A program made the translations under genes and the position numbers. A stretch of 64,000 bases of DNA. Origin: Clostridium polynesiense. Lineage in GTDB: Bacteria > Bacillota > Clostridia > Clostridiales > Clostridiaceae. The first letter of the stretch is position 1. Each line of letters starts with the position of its first letter. The notes below the pieces were generated by a model. It did no database searches, was not told the DNA's origin, and saw only the letters and a program-made list of their open reading frames with translations. The stretch is from positions 58,975-122,974 of the forward strand of contig NZ_CCXI01000012.1 of the NCBI RefSeq assembly GCF_000820705.1, read 5' to 3'. Shown in pieces: positions 44,334-53,010 of this stretch.

Positions 44334-46670
44334 GTGAGCGAAAAAAATATTAAAAAATCCTTGCTTTATTTTGTAATACTTGCTGTAGCATCAAAGGGTT
44401 TTGGGTTTATAAGGGAACAGTTTATAGCTTTTGGATATGGTGCAGACTATACTATAGATGCTTATTCAGTAGCATTATTAATACCTAATGTGATATTTTC
44501 CATAGTAGGTTCTTCCATTTCCACAGCTATGCTTCCTATGCTTGTACAACAATACCAGAGAGAGGGAAAAGAAAAGACCTTTAAGTTCATAAATAACGTA
44601 TTTAACCTGATTCTTATAATTACAATTATTATTTTTATTTTTGTTAAGGGTAATCTGGAGTTTCTAATAAGAGCTGCAGCTCCCAGCTTTTCAGAAGAAA
44701 CCTTTAATTTAGCCTTAAAGCTTGGAAATATAACTCTGATTAATTTGGTGTTTTTATGTCTGTCCAGTGTATTTATTACTGCACTTCAAAGCTTAAATGA
44801 GTTTACAGCTACAAATCTTGTTCATATACCTCTAAGTATAATAATTATCATATATATAGCCCTTTTCCGTAATTTAACCGTGGAGGGGCTCATTATAGTA
44901 ACTATAATAGGGAACTTTTTTAAATTTTTAATACCTATACCCTGGCTTATTAAGCATGGTTATAGGTATAAATTCATTTTAGACCTTAAAGATGAAAGGA
45001 TTAAGGAGCTATCAAAGCTTATTATACCTGTTATTATAGGAGCGGTAATACAGCAGATTAAAATACTTGTTGATAACAGCATGGCGTCTTCCCTGCCTCA
45101 GGGAAGTATAGCTGTTCTTGGGTATTCTTCAAAAATAAGCGATATAATGTATGGTCTAATAAGTACTGCTCTTATTACTGTAATATATCCTGCTCTATCT
45201 AAAAGCGCACTTAATAAAGACAGTGAAGGTACAAGGCAATTGCTTTGCAATTCATTAAATTATCATAACTTAATTATGTTTCCTCTTATTGCTATACTGG
45301 CTTCTAACAGTCTCAGCGTTGTAAACATAATTTTTACCAGAGGAAAGTTTGATTATAATGCTGCTGTTATCACCTCTAGGATTATGATATATGAAATTAT
45401 AACTACAGCCTTCATAGGGATGAAGGATATACTAAACCAGGGATTATACTCATTAAAGCATACGAAAAAGGTTACTAGGAATACAGCGTTTGGTGTAATG
45501 ATCAATATAATCTTAAGCATTCTTCTTGTTAATCATTTAGGCTTAACAGGACTGATGGCAGCCTCTTTATCAGCCTCTATAGTCACAGCGCTACTGGCTT
45601 ATATAAGTATATCAAAAATATTTACTGATTTAAGAAAAATTACTATATGGAAAGGTACTTTACAGTGCTTTGCTTCCGCTCTTATCAGCGTCTCGGCAAT
45701 AATGATTTTAAACATGGTTTTAGGGAGATATAGGGCTATGGGGGATTTTTTAAGGTTCACACTGTGTGGAAGCGTTGGATTGTCCATTTATATTATCACC
45801 TTATTTTTAGCAAAAAACTCAGAGATATATTTTCTTTATGATGAATTGAAAAAGATGTTTAGAGAAAAAGTAATCATCAGGATTAAAAATTCATATAAAG
45901 CTTATTATATATATAGATTGGATGATATCACTGAGCATATGAATTGGGATAATTTTTGGAAGGTTATAATGATATTTAAAAAATATAATGTTGTTCCTTT
46001 AATAGGTGTGGTTCCAGATAATAAGGATAAAGATCTTATAGTCAGTGAAGGAAAATTTTACTTTTGGGAAATTATAAAATATATGCAGCAGCATAAAATA
46101 GTAGAAATTGCTCAACATGGGTACACTCATGAGGTCATATTGAACACAGAGGGTATATTAAAGGAGAGATATGGATATAAGAAAACCTCTGAGTTTACAG
46201 GACTCAACTTAGAAAAACAGCTGGAGAAAATTACTTTAGGAAAAGAAATTCTTCTCAGTAAGGGGATAAGCACCGATATTTTTATGGCACCCTGTCATAA
46301 TTTCGACGGTAATACTTTAAAAGCACTTAAAGCATCAGGCTTTAAATATATAACTGATGGTATAGGTTTAACTCCATATAAATATAAAGGAATTACATTT
46401 ATTCCTCAGCAGTTTGGAAGACCAAGAAGCTTTTTTTTCGGTGTTATAACCATATGCCTGCATTTAAATAACGGTTCTCAAGAGGAAATAAATGAAATTG
46501 AAGAACATGTAAAAAAATATAGAGATAAGGCTATAAACTTCTACGATGCCGGAAAAGTCCGGGAAAGTAAAGTTATAAACTCAATATTTAAAGTCTTTTA
46601 TCTTTTAATGAGATATTTTAAATTTAAGCATACAGCTTCTAAAAGTTCTAATTGGAAGATTAAAGGCTGA
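44334..46670 (+). CDS. MurJ/MviN-like flippase fused to a polysaccharide-deacetylase (DUF2334-like) domain
   Basis: A 778-residue fusion. Residues 1-~500 form a MOP-superfamily flippase with about 14 helices, starting with ASKGFGFIREQFIAFGYG, as in MurJ/MviN. Residues ~515-735 are a cytoplasm-facing NodB-like domain: Asp530-Asp531 in YRLDDI, His595 and His599 in QHGYTHE, and MAPCHNFDGNTLKAL as a later loop; these match the metal and catalytic positions of DUF2334/CE4 deacetylases. MurJ alone is about 500-520 residues. Start GTG 44334 has GAGGT 6 nt ahead. It probably exports the repeat unit; what the second domain deacetylates is unknown. Confidence 0.88.
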   Translation: MSEKNIKKSLLYFVILAVASKGFGFIREQFIAFGYGADYTIDAYSVALLIPNVIFSIVGSSISTAMLPMLVQQYQREGKEKTFKFINNVFNLILIITIIIFIFVKGNLEFLIRAAAPSFSEETFNLALKLGNITLINLVFLCLSSVFITALQSLNEFTATNLVHIPLSIIIIIYIALFRNLTVEGLIIVTIIGNFFKFLIPIPWLIKHGYRYKFILDLKDERIKELSKLIIPVIIGAVIQQIKILVDNSMASSLPQGSIAVLGYSSKISDIMYGLISTALITVIYPALSKSALNKDSEGTRQLLCNSLNYHNLIMFPLIAILASNSLSVVNIIFTRGKFDYNAAVITSRIMIYEIITTAFIGMKDILNQGLYSLKHTKKVTRNTAFGVMINIILSILLVNHLGLTGLMAASLSASIVTALLAYISISKIFTDLRKITIWKGTLQCFASALISVSAIMILNMVLGRYRAMGDFLRFTLCGSVGLSIYIITLFLAKNSEIYFLYDELKKMFREKVIIRIKNSYKAYYIYRLDDITEHMNWDNFWKVIMIFKKYNVVPLIGVVPDNKDKDLIVSEGKFYFWEIIKYMQQHKIVEIAQHGYTHEVILNTEGILKERYGYKKTSEFTGLNLEKQLEKITLGKEILLSKGISTDIFMAPCHNFDGNTLKALKASGFKYITDGIGLTPYKYKGITFIPQQFGRPRSFFFGVITICLHLNNGSQEEINEIEEHVKKYRDKAINFYDAGKVRESKVINSIFKVFYLLMRYFKFKHTASKSSNWKIKG

Positions 46671-46816
46671 TATTTAAGGAAAGAATTTAGTATACAGACT
46701 TAAGTTTAACAAATTTAAAATGAAAATATTTTTTACATTTTTCGTGAAATTATATATGTACTATAGAAAATAATATATACTTATGAATATAAACTAAACT
46801 ACTAGGAGAGAAAAAG

Positions 46817-47932
46817 ATGAACTTTACGCTTATTGCCACAGCAACCTTTGGATTAGAAAAAGTAGTTGCAGATGAATTAAAACAGTTAGGTTACGATGAC
46901 CTTATGGTGGAGAATGGGAAGGTCACCTTCGAAGGTGATGAAATGGATATAGTCACATGCAATATGTGGCTGAGGACCGCAGACAGGGTGTTAATTAAAA
47001 TGGCGGAATTTAAAGCCGAAAGCTTTGAGGATTTATTTCAGGGAACGCTGGCGGTAAATTGGGGGGACATCATTCCTATTACAGGATTTATGCACGTAAT
47101 AGGCAAATCCGTTAAATCAAAGCTGTTCAGCGTGCCAGACTGTCAATCCATTGTAAAAAAAGCAGTGGTAGAATCCATGAAAAGAAAATACAGAAGAGAT
47201 TTGTTCCCAGAAAATGGTGCGGAATATAAAATTGAAGTAGCTATTTTGAAGGATGTTGTTACTCTTACCCTAGATACCAGCGGACCGGGACTTCATAAGA
47301 GAGGATACAGGGAGTTTGCAGGAGAAGCTCCTTTAAAAGAAACCCTTGCTGCTGCATTAGTACTTTTAAGCAAATGGGATCCATCAAAACAGCTGGCTGA
47401 TCCTTTATGTGGTTCAGGAACTATAGCAATAGAAGCTGCAATGATAGGAAGAAATATGGCTCCCGGACTTAACAGAAGCTTTGCATCAGAGCAGTGGGAA
47501 ATAATTCCTCAGGATATGTGGAGTGATATAAGAGACTTTGCAAGAAACTCAATTAATAACAAGGAATTTAGAATCTTAGCCTCTGATATAAACGGAAGAC
47601 TCCTAAGGACTGCTAGAGGCAATGCTGAAAAAGCTGGTGTATCTAATAATATCGCTTTTCAAAAGCTGGACGTAAAAGATTTTAGCAGCAAAAAGAAATG
47701 CGGTGTTATAATTACTAATCCTCCTTACGGTGAAAGGATTGGTGAAACAAAGGAAGTAGAGGAGCTTTATAAAACCATGGGAAGGGTATTTAGAGAACTC
47801 CCTGAATGGTCATATTTTATCCTGACTTCTTATGAAGGGTTTGAAAGACTATTTAATAAAAAGTCAGATAAAAACAGGAAGCTTTATAACGGAAGGCTGA
47901 AGTGTTATTTGTATCAGTTTATGGAGAGCTGA
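46817..47932 (+). CDS. THUMP domain class I SAM-dependent RNA methyltransferase (YpsC/RlmL-like)
   Basis: A 371-residue methyltransferase. An N-terminal ferredoxin-like/THUMP region (residues 1-155) binds RNA; the Rossmann methyltransferase (about 160-371) has LCGSGTIAIEAAMIGRN for SAM binding and TNPPYGERIG as the catalytic NPPY motif. The close family includes E. coli RlmL (N2-methylation of G2445 in 23S rRNA) and B. subtilis YpsC. CTAGGAGAG precedes ATG 46817. It stands after the EPS operon with a gap of 146 nt. Confidence 0.9.
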   Translation: MNFTLIATATFGLEKVVADELKQLGYDDLMVENGKVTFEGDEMDIVTCNMWLRTADRVLIKMAEFKAESFEDLFQGTLAVNWGDIIPITGFMHVIGKSVKSKLFSVPDCQSIVKKAVVESMKRKYRRDLFPENGAEYKIEVAILKDVVTLTLDTSGPGLHKRGYREFAGEAPLKETLAAALVLLSKWDPSKQLADPLCGSGTIAIEAAMIGRNMAPGLNRSFASEQWEIIPQDMWSDIRDFARNSINNKEFRILASDINGRLLRTARGNAEKAGVSNNIAFQKLDVKDFSSKKKCGVIITNPPYGERIGETKEVEELYKTMGRVFRELPEWSYFILTSYEGFERLFNKKSDKNRKLYNGRLKCYLYQFMES

Positions 47933-48019
47933 TTACAATGTGAAATGAACAAGATAAACCGTGCTGTATATCAGTGCGGTTTTTATAAAAGTGAGTAAAT
48001 AACATTTAAGGAGGCATAA

Positions 48020-49777
48020 ATGAAAAGAGGAGCTGCGGAAAGGAATTTTAGAAAGCTTAAAAATCAAATTGCTCAGATAGATGAAATAATAAGAAATTCA
48101 AAAACTTCTTCTTTATGGGAGCATGAAGCAGCCATAAGAAAAAAGCTTAAATCTCTCGGTGAAATGAAAAATCAGGAGATTAAAGATTTTAACAGGGTTT
48201 ATACCAGATATTTGGAAATGCTCGAATACGTTTCTAGAAGGCTTATTCAGGATTATAACATGAAAAACAATACTGATTTCTCCTACGATGAAGTAGTAAA
48301 TAGCAGTTTTGATGGATACTTAAGATCCGGTATAATCAGCGTACTTATTTCTAATCATATACCTGAAATTGTAGCTAAGGATTTTAAAAGAGTATTTCCT
48401 TCCAATCCTAAGGATGAGTATTTACAAACCAGAAATATCCCAAGAAAAGTCTATCTTCATCTGGGAGAAACCAATACAGGAAAAACCTATAATGCTATGG
48501 AAGCCCTTAAGAAAAGCTCTAAAGGAGTATACTTGTCTCCTCTAAGGATTTTGGCTCTGGAGAATTATGAAAAACTCAATAATGAAGGGGTAAAGTGCAG
48601 CCTTATAACCGGAGAGGAACAGATAATTGTAGAGGGAGCTGTACATTTATCCTGTACCATAGAAAAACTCGACTTGGGAGAATATTACGAAACAGCAGTG
48701 ATAGATGAAATCCAGATGATAAAAGATGATCAAAGAGGGGCTGCGTGGACAAGAGCCTTGTTAGGTGTAAAAAGCAGAGAGATCCATATATGCGGGGCTT
48801 TAAATTCTAAGGAAATACTTATAGATATACTTGAGGATTGCGGAGAAGAATATGAAATAAAGGAATACAAGCGTAATATTCCTTTATTGATAGAAGATAA
48901 AGCTTTTAATTATAAAGACATTCAGCCCGGAGATGCACTGGTAGCTTTCTCAAAAAAGCGGGTACTGGAGCTTGCAGCCTTTTATTCTAATTTGGGAATT
49001 AAAGCTGCCATGATATATGGAGACCTTCCACCAGAGGTTAGAAGAAGCCAGTATGAGGACTTTATAAATAAAAGGAGCTCTATACTTGTAACCACTGATG
49101 CTGTAGGTATGGGAGTAAACCTTCCTATCAGAAGAATTATATTTATGGATGTTAAAAAATATGATGGCACTGAAATAAGATTTTTAAATTCTCAGGAGGT
49201 TAAGCAGATAGCAGGACGGGCAGGAAGAAAAGGTATATACGATGAAGGTTATGTGGCTGCTTACGGAAATAATGTGGAGTTTATAAGAGAAAATATAAAC
49301 ATAGCTGATGACCCTATAAGGGAAGCGGTGCTTGGACCAGGTGAAGCAATATTAGATATAAAAGGACTATTCCTCCGTGAAAAGCTTGCCCTTTGGAGCA
49401 CTATGGAGGAATCTATATATTTTTATAGGAAAATGGATATAAGCGAATACTTGGTTGTGCTGGATAAACTAAAACCCTATAAGCTTCCTGAAAAAATACA
49501 ATGGAAGCTGATTAAAGTACCCTTTGATGTTTCTAAAGATGATATAATGAAGGCTTTTTTAGGATACATAGATGAAATATTTATAGGAAAAAGTGATGAG
49601 ATTTCTAAACCGAACTGTTATATAAGAGATTTATATAACCTGGAAATATACTATCAAAAAATAAATCTATACTATTCCCTGTCAAATTCCTTTAAACTGA
49701 CCTTTGATGAGGAATGGGTTTATTCCGAAAGAAGCAGGGTAAGTGAAGAAATTATAGAAATACTTAGGAAAATATAA
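48020..49777 (+). CDS. SUV3-like DExH-box RNA helicase
   Basis: A 585-residue helicase of superfamily 2 related to mitochondrial SUV3. An N-terminal helical region (1-145) is followed by Walker A LGETNTGKTYNA (~155), Walker B DEIQM (~236), and the C-terminal motif VI KQIAGRAGRKG (~395). In mitochondria SUV3 works with an exoribonuclease; the bacterial partner and substrate are unknown. AAGGAGG precedes ATG 48020. It lies 87 nt after the methyltransferase, and the two may share RNA-related work. Confidence 0.88.
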   Translation: MKRGAAERNFRKLKNQIAQIDEIIRNSKTSSLWEHEAAIRKKLKSLGEMKNQEIKDFNRVYTRYLEMLEYVSRRLIQDYNMKNNTDFSYDEVVNSSFDGYLRSGIISVLISNHIPEIVAKDFKRVFPSNPKDEYLQTRNIPRKVYLHLGETNTGKTYNAMEALKKSSKGVYLSPLRILALENYEKLNNEGVKCSLITGEEQIIVEGAVHLSCTIEKLDLGEYYETAVIDEIQMIKDDQRGAAWTRALLGVKSREIHICGALNSKEILIDILEDCGEEYEIKEYKRNIPLLIEDKAFNYKDIQPGDALVAFSKKRVLELAAFYSNLGIKAAMIYGDLPPEVRRSQYEDFINKRSSILVTTDAVGMGVNLPIRRIIFMDVKKYDGTEIRFLNSQEVKQIAGRAGRKGIYDEGYVAAYGNNVEFIRENINIADDPIREAVLGPGEAILDIKGLFLREKLALWSTMEESIYFYRKMDISEYLVVLDKLKPYKLPEKIQWKLIKVPFDVSKDDIMKAFLGYIDEIFIGKSDEISKPNCYIRDLYNLEIYYQKINLYYSLSNSFKLTFDEEWVYSERSRVSEEIIEILRKI

Positions 49778-49907
49778 TATGTTTATAAAATGTTAATAAA
49801 AAGCTAATACTAAGTTGTAAAAGTTCATAATTTTTAGGGGTATAATAAAATTAAGCTGCTGGTAATCAGCAAAATTTACTAAGTAAAATAAACTGGAGGT
49901 ATTATTT

Positions 49908-50141
49908 ATGAGAAATGTAACTGTTTATACTACACAAACTTGACCTTGGTGTCATAAGGTAAAGGCTTACCTAAAATCTAAAAATGTTGATTTCCAGGAA
50001 AAGGATGTATCGAAAGATTATGATGCAGCAATGGAAATGATTCAAAAATCAGGACAAAGGGGAGTACCGGTAGTAGATATCGACGGTGACATTATCGTTG
50101 GATTCGATAAAGAAAATATCGACAGGCTTCTTGAAATGTAA
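49908..50141 (+). CDS. Selenocysteine-containing glutaredoxin
   Basis: A 77-residue glutaredoxin whose frame includes UGA at codon 12 (49941-49943), in place of the first active-site Cys: TTQT-U-PWCHKVK instead of the usual CPWC. The rest is intact: Cys15, the cis-Pro loop RGVPVVDI and IVGFDKENIDRLLEM. GGAGG at 49895-49899 lies 8 nt before ATG 49908. A hairpin with a guanine-bearing loop lies at the proper distance after UGA (see bSECIS). A seleno-glutaredoxin is known from Alkaliphilus oremlandii (Clostridium sp. OhILAs). A standard ORF caller would miss or split this gene. A plain nonsense mutation is the alternative. Confidence 0.88.
49957..49972 (+). promoter_or_regulatory. Putative bSECIS element of the seleno-glutaredoxin
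   Basis: AGGTAA at 49957-49962 pairs with TTACCT at 49967-49972 around the loop AGGC. The loop begins 20 nt after the UGA and has G at its second position. This fits the published bacterial SECIS rules (a G among the first two loop bases, loop 16-37 nt from UGA). It would bind SelB inside the coding sequence. Confidence 0.7.
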
Positions 50142-50235
50142 TGCAGTGATTGAAAGTTTGAAATAAAAACTATATTGTAAAACCTGCATATTAGAAACAA
50201 GAATATAAATTTATTTAAAAATCATGATAGTTTCT

Positions 50236-50278
50236 AAAAGTAAAAGCTATCCCATTTTTTGGGATAGCTTTTACTTTT
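50236..50278. terminator. Bidirectional terminator, 19-bp stem
   Basis: Arms 50236-50254 and 50260-50278 are exact reverse complements with loop TTTTT. It lies between the seleno-glutaredoxin and the convergent thioredoxin-like gene. Confidence 0.85.
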
Positions 50279-50285
50279 ATATATC

Positions 50286-50909
50286 TTATTTAATGTTATC
50301 CACAAAGGATTTCATTTTTTCATAAGACATCATTCCTATATGCTTTGCAGAAATGTTACCGTCTTTATCTATAAAGTAAGAGGTTGGGATAGAAGCCACC
50401 TCATACTTTAATGCTATAGCTGTAGTATCATCTAAAAGCACAGGGAAATTCAGCTTATTTTCCTTTATAAATTTGCTTGCTGTAGGTCTTCCTTCACCAA
50501 TATTCACAGCGAGAATTACCAAGTCTGAATCCTTAGTTTCCTGATAGAGCTTTTCCATGTCAGGCATTTCAGCTTTGCAGGGAGGGCACCAGCTTGCCCA
50601 GAAGTTTAAAAATATCTTTTTTCCCTTAAAATCGCTGAGAGAAACCTCTTTACCGCTTAGATCCTTCAATTTGAAATCGGAGGCTGCTTCTTTGTTATCC
50701 TTTGAGCCATTCTCCTGAGTTTCCTTTTCTTTGGATTCTTCATTGCTTTTTTGTTCTTCTTTTTTTCTTTCTTCTTCAGCTCTCTTTTCTTCAGCTAATT
50801 TTAATTCTGCAGCTTCTTTTTCCTTCAAACCTTTATTATAAGTGTATACGGTAAAAGCGGATGCGCCGATTAAAACAGCTACTCCAAGAGCAATTATATA
50901 TTTTTTCAT
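50286..50909 (-). CDS. TlpA/ResA-like membrane-anchored thiol-disulfide oxidoreductase
   Basis: A 207-residue protein with an N-terminal membrane anchor (residues 4-22), a highly charged Glu/Lys helix (~25-75) that probably acts as a spacer, and a redoxin domain (~78-207). The active site is WASWCPPCKAEMPD, and the cis-Pro segment is ASIPTSYFIDKDG. It would reduce disulfides outside the membrane, fed by the CcdA protein encoded just upstream. GGAGAG precedes ATG 50909. Cytochrome c maturation genes are not seen nearby, so another target (for example spore or envelope proteins) is likely. Confidence 0.9.
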   Translation of the reverse strand: MKKYIIALGVAVLIGASAFTVYTYNKGLKEKEAAELKLAEEKRAEEERKKEEQKSNEESKEKETQENGSKDNKEAASDFKLKDLSGKEVSLSDFKGKKIFLNFWASWCPPCKAEMPDMEKLYQETKDSDLVILAVNIGEGRPTASKFIKENKLNFPVLLDDTTAIALKYEVASIPTSYFIDKDGNISAKHIGMMSYEKMKSFVDNIK

Positions 50910-50999
50910 AAAGCCACTCTCCGTTTAAATCAAAATTTAAATAACTGTGATTGAAAATTTAATATGTTTAAGATTTTCCCAAGGTATATATATTTGGAG

Positions 51000-51707
51000 T
51001 TAGTAGAATTCTATAAAATCTAAGTAGTTGCTTAATAAGCCTACTTTATTGGTAAATATCAGAACTCCTAATGCGATAAGCATTAATCCGCTTATAATAG
51101 ATATTACCTTTAAATGCTTTGTTACCTTTGGAAGTTTGGCGGAAAGTTTATCCACTGCTAAAGCGGTTAATACAAAAGGAACAGCAAGACCTAAAGAGTA
51201 TAATGTGAGGAGAATAATACCTTTACTTACGGTGTCCATGCTGGTTGCATATACCAAAATGGAAGAAAGTATAGGTCCAACGCAGGGAGTCCAGCCTGCT
51301 GCAAAAGCCATCCCCATTAATACAGATCCAAAGGTTCCTCTGGTATTTCCAAAGTTCATAAGTTTCTTTTCCTGTGAAAAGAATTTTATTTTTAAAAGAC
51401 CGGAGGTATGGAGACCAAAAACTATCATTAAAATACCCGCTGCTCTTTTAAAAATCATCTGATTTTTAATGAATAATCTTCCTAAAGAAGTTATAGAAGC
51501 TCCCATGATTACGAAAATCACCGAAAACCCAATAACAAATCCTAAAGATTTATACAATATATAAAATTTATTTGTGCTGCCTTCATTACCTTGAACAGAT
51601 TCTCCTGTCATGTAGCTGACATAAGCAGGAACTAAAGGTAAAACGCAGGGTGAAAGGAAAGATATCAATCCTGCGGAGAATGCTAAAAATAGTGGTATAC
51701 TATTCAC
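51000..51707 (-). CDS. ccdA: CcdA family thiol-disulfide transporter
   Basis: A 235-residue membrane protein with six helices of the DsbD-beta/CcdA family, which passes electrons from cytoplasmic thioredoxin to extracytoplasmic thioredoxin-like proteins. The two redox cysteines lie in FLSPCVLPLVPAY (~residue 21) and AAGWTPCVGPILSS (~137). The start is GTG 51707 with AAGAAGGTG ahead. It is co-oriented with the TlpA-like gene after a 90-nt gap and likely shares a transcript with it. Confidence 0.9.
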   Translation of the reverse strand: MNSIPLFLAFSAGLISFLSPCVLPLVPAYVSYMTGESVQGNEGSTNKFYILYKSLGFVIGFSVIFVIMGASITSLGRLFIKNQMIFKRAAGILMIVFGLHTSGLLKIKFFSQEKKLMNFGNTRGTFGSVLMGMAFAAGWTPCVGPILSSILVYATSMDTVSKGIILLTLYSLGLAVPFVLTALAVDKLSAKLPKVTKHLKVISIISGLMLIALGVLIFTNKVGLLSNYLDFIEFY

Positions 51708-51909
51708 TTAATCACCTTCTTTTAAATGTCATTTATTAAATGTGGATATTTTTTATTAAATTAATAATAACATAAAGATAATTATAATTACAGAAAAGTA
51801 AAAAATATTATTTAATAGTTATTATTTCGTTCCTATATTTTTTAAATTATTAAAATTTGGTATTGTAAAATAATAATACCTTAAAATACCGATGGGAGGT
51901 ATATTGTTT

Positions 51910-51984
51910 TTGAAGAAAAATATTGCACTATTATTACTATATTTTTATTTGGAGAAAATATACATAAAGATAATTAAAAATTAA
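51910..51984 (+). CDS. Possible truncated small ORF
   Basis: GGGAGG at 51894-51899 lies 10 nt before TTG 51910, which opens a 24-codon frame starting MKKNIALLLLYFYL. This resembles the start of a signal peptide. The sequence then turns into AT-rich repeat-like DNA, so this is probably the stump of a gene lost when the islet formed. Coding is uncertain. Confidence 0.25.
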   Translation: MKKNIALLLLYFYLEKIYIKIIKN

Positions 51985-52030
51985 AAATGTGAAAAGGTAA
52001 TGAAAAGTTAAGAATTAAAAATTAAAAGTT

Positions 52031-52098
52031 AAGGAGGAATTTCCTCTGGAATTTCTTTAAATTATAATTTAAGAAACTCCGGTAGGAGTTTCAACCTT
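52031..52098 (+). repeat. Palindromic intergenic repeat, copy 1
   Basis: A 68-bp element starting AAGGAGGAATTTCCTC and ending with GAAACTCC/GGAGTTTC, then AACCTT. It has three parts: a 5' palindrome, an AT-rich middle palindrome (TTTCTT...AAGAAA) and a 3' hairpin. Copy 2 at 53511 is about 90% identical and in the same orientation. AATTAAAA-type tracts flank it. Confidence 0.8.
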
Positions 52099-52126
52099 GA
52101 GTTTCAAAGGAATAAAGTCTTCTAAA

Positions 52127-52471
52127 ATGCCAAGAAAATCTCGTAAGAGGGGAAACAGGTTAAAAAGAGAGGTATATCAAACGAACAAGTATGTATAGCA
52201 ACTGTAATTAATAGTCAGGGTAATTTAATCATGGAACTAATATGTAAAGGTAGAATGACACACAAGGAATTAGAAAGGCTCTATGATGGGCGTATAGGGG
52301 ATAACTCTATCCTTTGTACTGATAGTCATAAGAGGTATGTTCAGTTCGCCCATGATTTTTCATTAGAATATAAGTGTATAAAAAGAGGAAAGCATAAAGA
52401 AGGAATATACCATATCAGCACATAATTGATGTCCACAGCAAATTAAAGAAATGGATAAATAGTAATTAGAA
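52127..52471 (+). pseudogene. IS1595-family (ISXO2-like) transposase remnant
   Basis: Three frames read in turn give the middle and end of an ISXO2-type DDE transposase. Part 1 (52127) reads MPRKSRKRGNRLK. Part 2 (about 52160-52425) reads KKRGISNEQVCIATVI and continues with NSILCTDSHKRYVQFA, containing the TDxHxxY-type motif. Part 3 (52424-52471) reads IIDVHSKLKKWINSN, like the family ending NxxHSRLKxW. Two frameshifts and the missing N-terminal half show it is dead. No terminal inverted repeats could be recognised. Confidence 0.75.
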
Positions 52472-52483
52472 CGGAGGGATTGA

Positions 52484-52978
52484 ATGGTAAATAAAACAGA
52501 TGCTATCGAGATAATAACATATGCTGAAGAAAATGGGATTAGCATTTGGATAGATGGTGGTTGGGGAGTAGATGCGCTATTAGAAGTGGAAACAAGAGCA
52601 CACAATGATATTGATTTATTTGTGGAAGAAAGTAACAGTAAAAAGTTTATTGGAATATTAAAAGAAAACGGCTTTGCTGAAGTTACAGAATCATATACAA
52701 CCACATCTCACTCGGTTTGGAAGGATACTAAAGATAGGATAATTGACCTTCATATATTTAAATTCAACGAACAAGGATATATTGTTTTTGAAGGAGAAGC
52801 ATATCCCCCAGAGGTGTTTAGTGGTATTGGGAAAATAGGTGCTAAAGTGGTAAGATGTATTGATGCTGAAAATCAAGTATTATTTCATTTGGGCTATGAG
52901 CATGATGAAAATGATGTACATGATGAAAAACTATTGTGTGAGAGATTTGATATTCCTGTTCCGAATGAATACAAGTAA
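52484..52978 (+). CDS. Nucleotidyltransferase, lincosamide/aminoglycoside resistance-like (Lnu type)
   Basis: A 164-residue minimal nucleotidyltransferase. WIDGGWGVDALLEVETRAHNDIDLFVE contains the GGWGVDxL and HxDIDL metal-binding motif shared by LnuA-like lincosamide nucleotidyltransferases and AadD-type families. DLHIFKFNEQGY and NQVLFHLGYEHDENDVHD also parallel LnuA (FHSGY). The enzyme may adenylylate lincosamides or another small molecule, but the drug is not proven. GGAGGG precedes ATG 52484. It lies in a decayed islet between two repeats, with an IS remnant upstream, consistent with transfer. Confidence 0.8.
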   Translation: MVNKTDAIEIITYAEENGISIWIDGGWGVDALLEVETRAHNDIDLFVEESNSKKFIGILKENGFAEVTESYTTTSHSVWKDTKDRIIDLHIFKFNEQGYIVFEGEAYPPEVFSGIGKIGAKVVRCIDAENQVLFHLGYEHDENDVHDEKLLCERFDIPVPNEYK

Positions 52979-53010
52979 GTAATAAATTCCAATTTGATAG
53001 TTCCAATTGA

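Noticed and set aside
51720..51890. Gene content downstream of the ccdA start (plus strand)
   Set aside because: Very AT-rich, with stops in all frames. It probably holds only the ccdA promoter, which I could not place.
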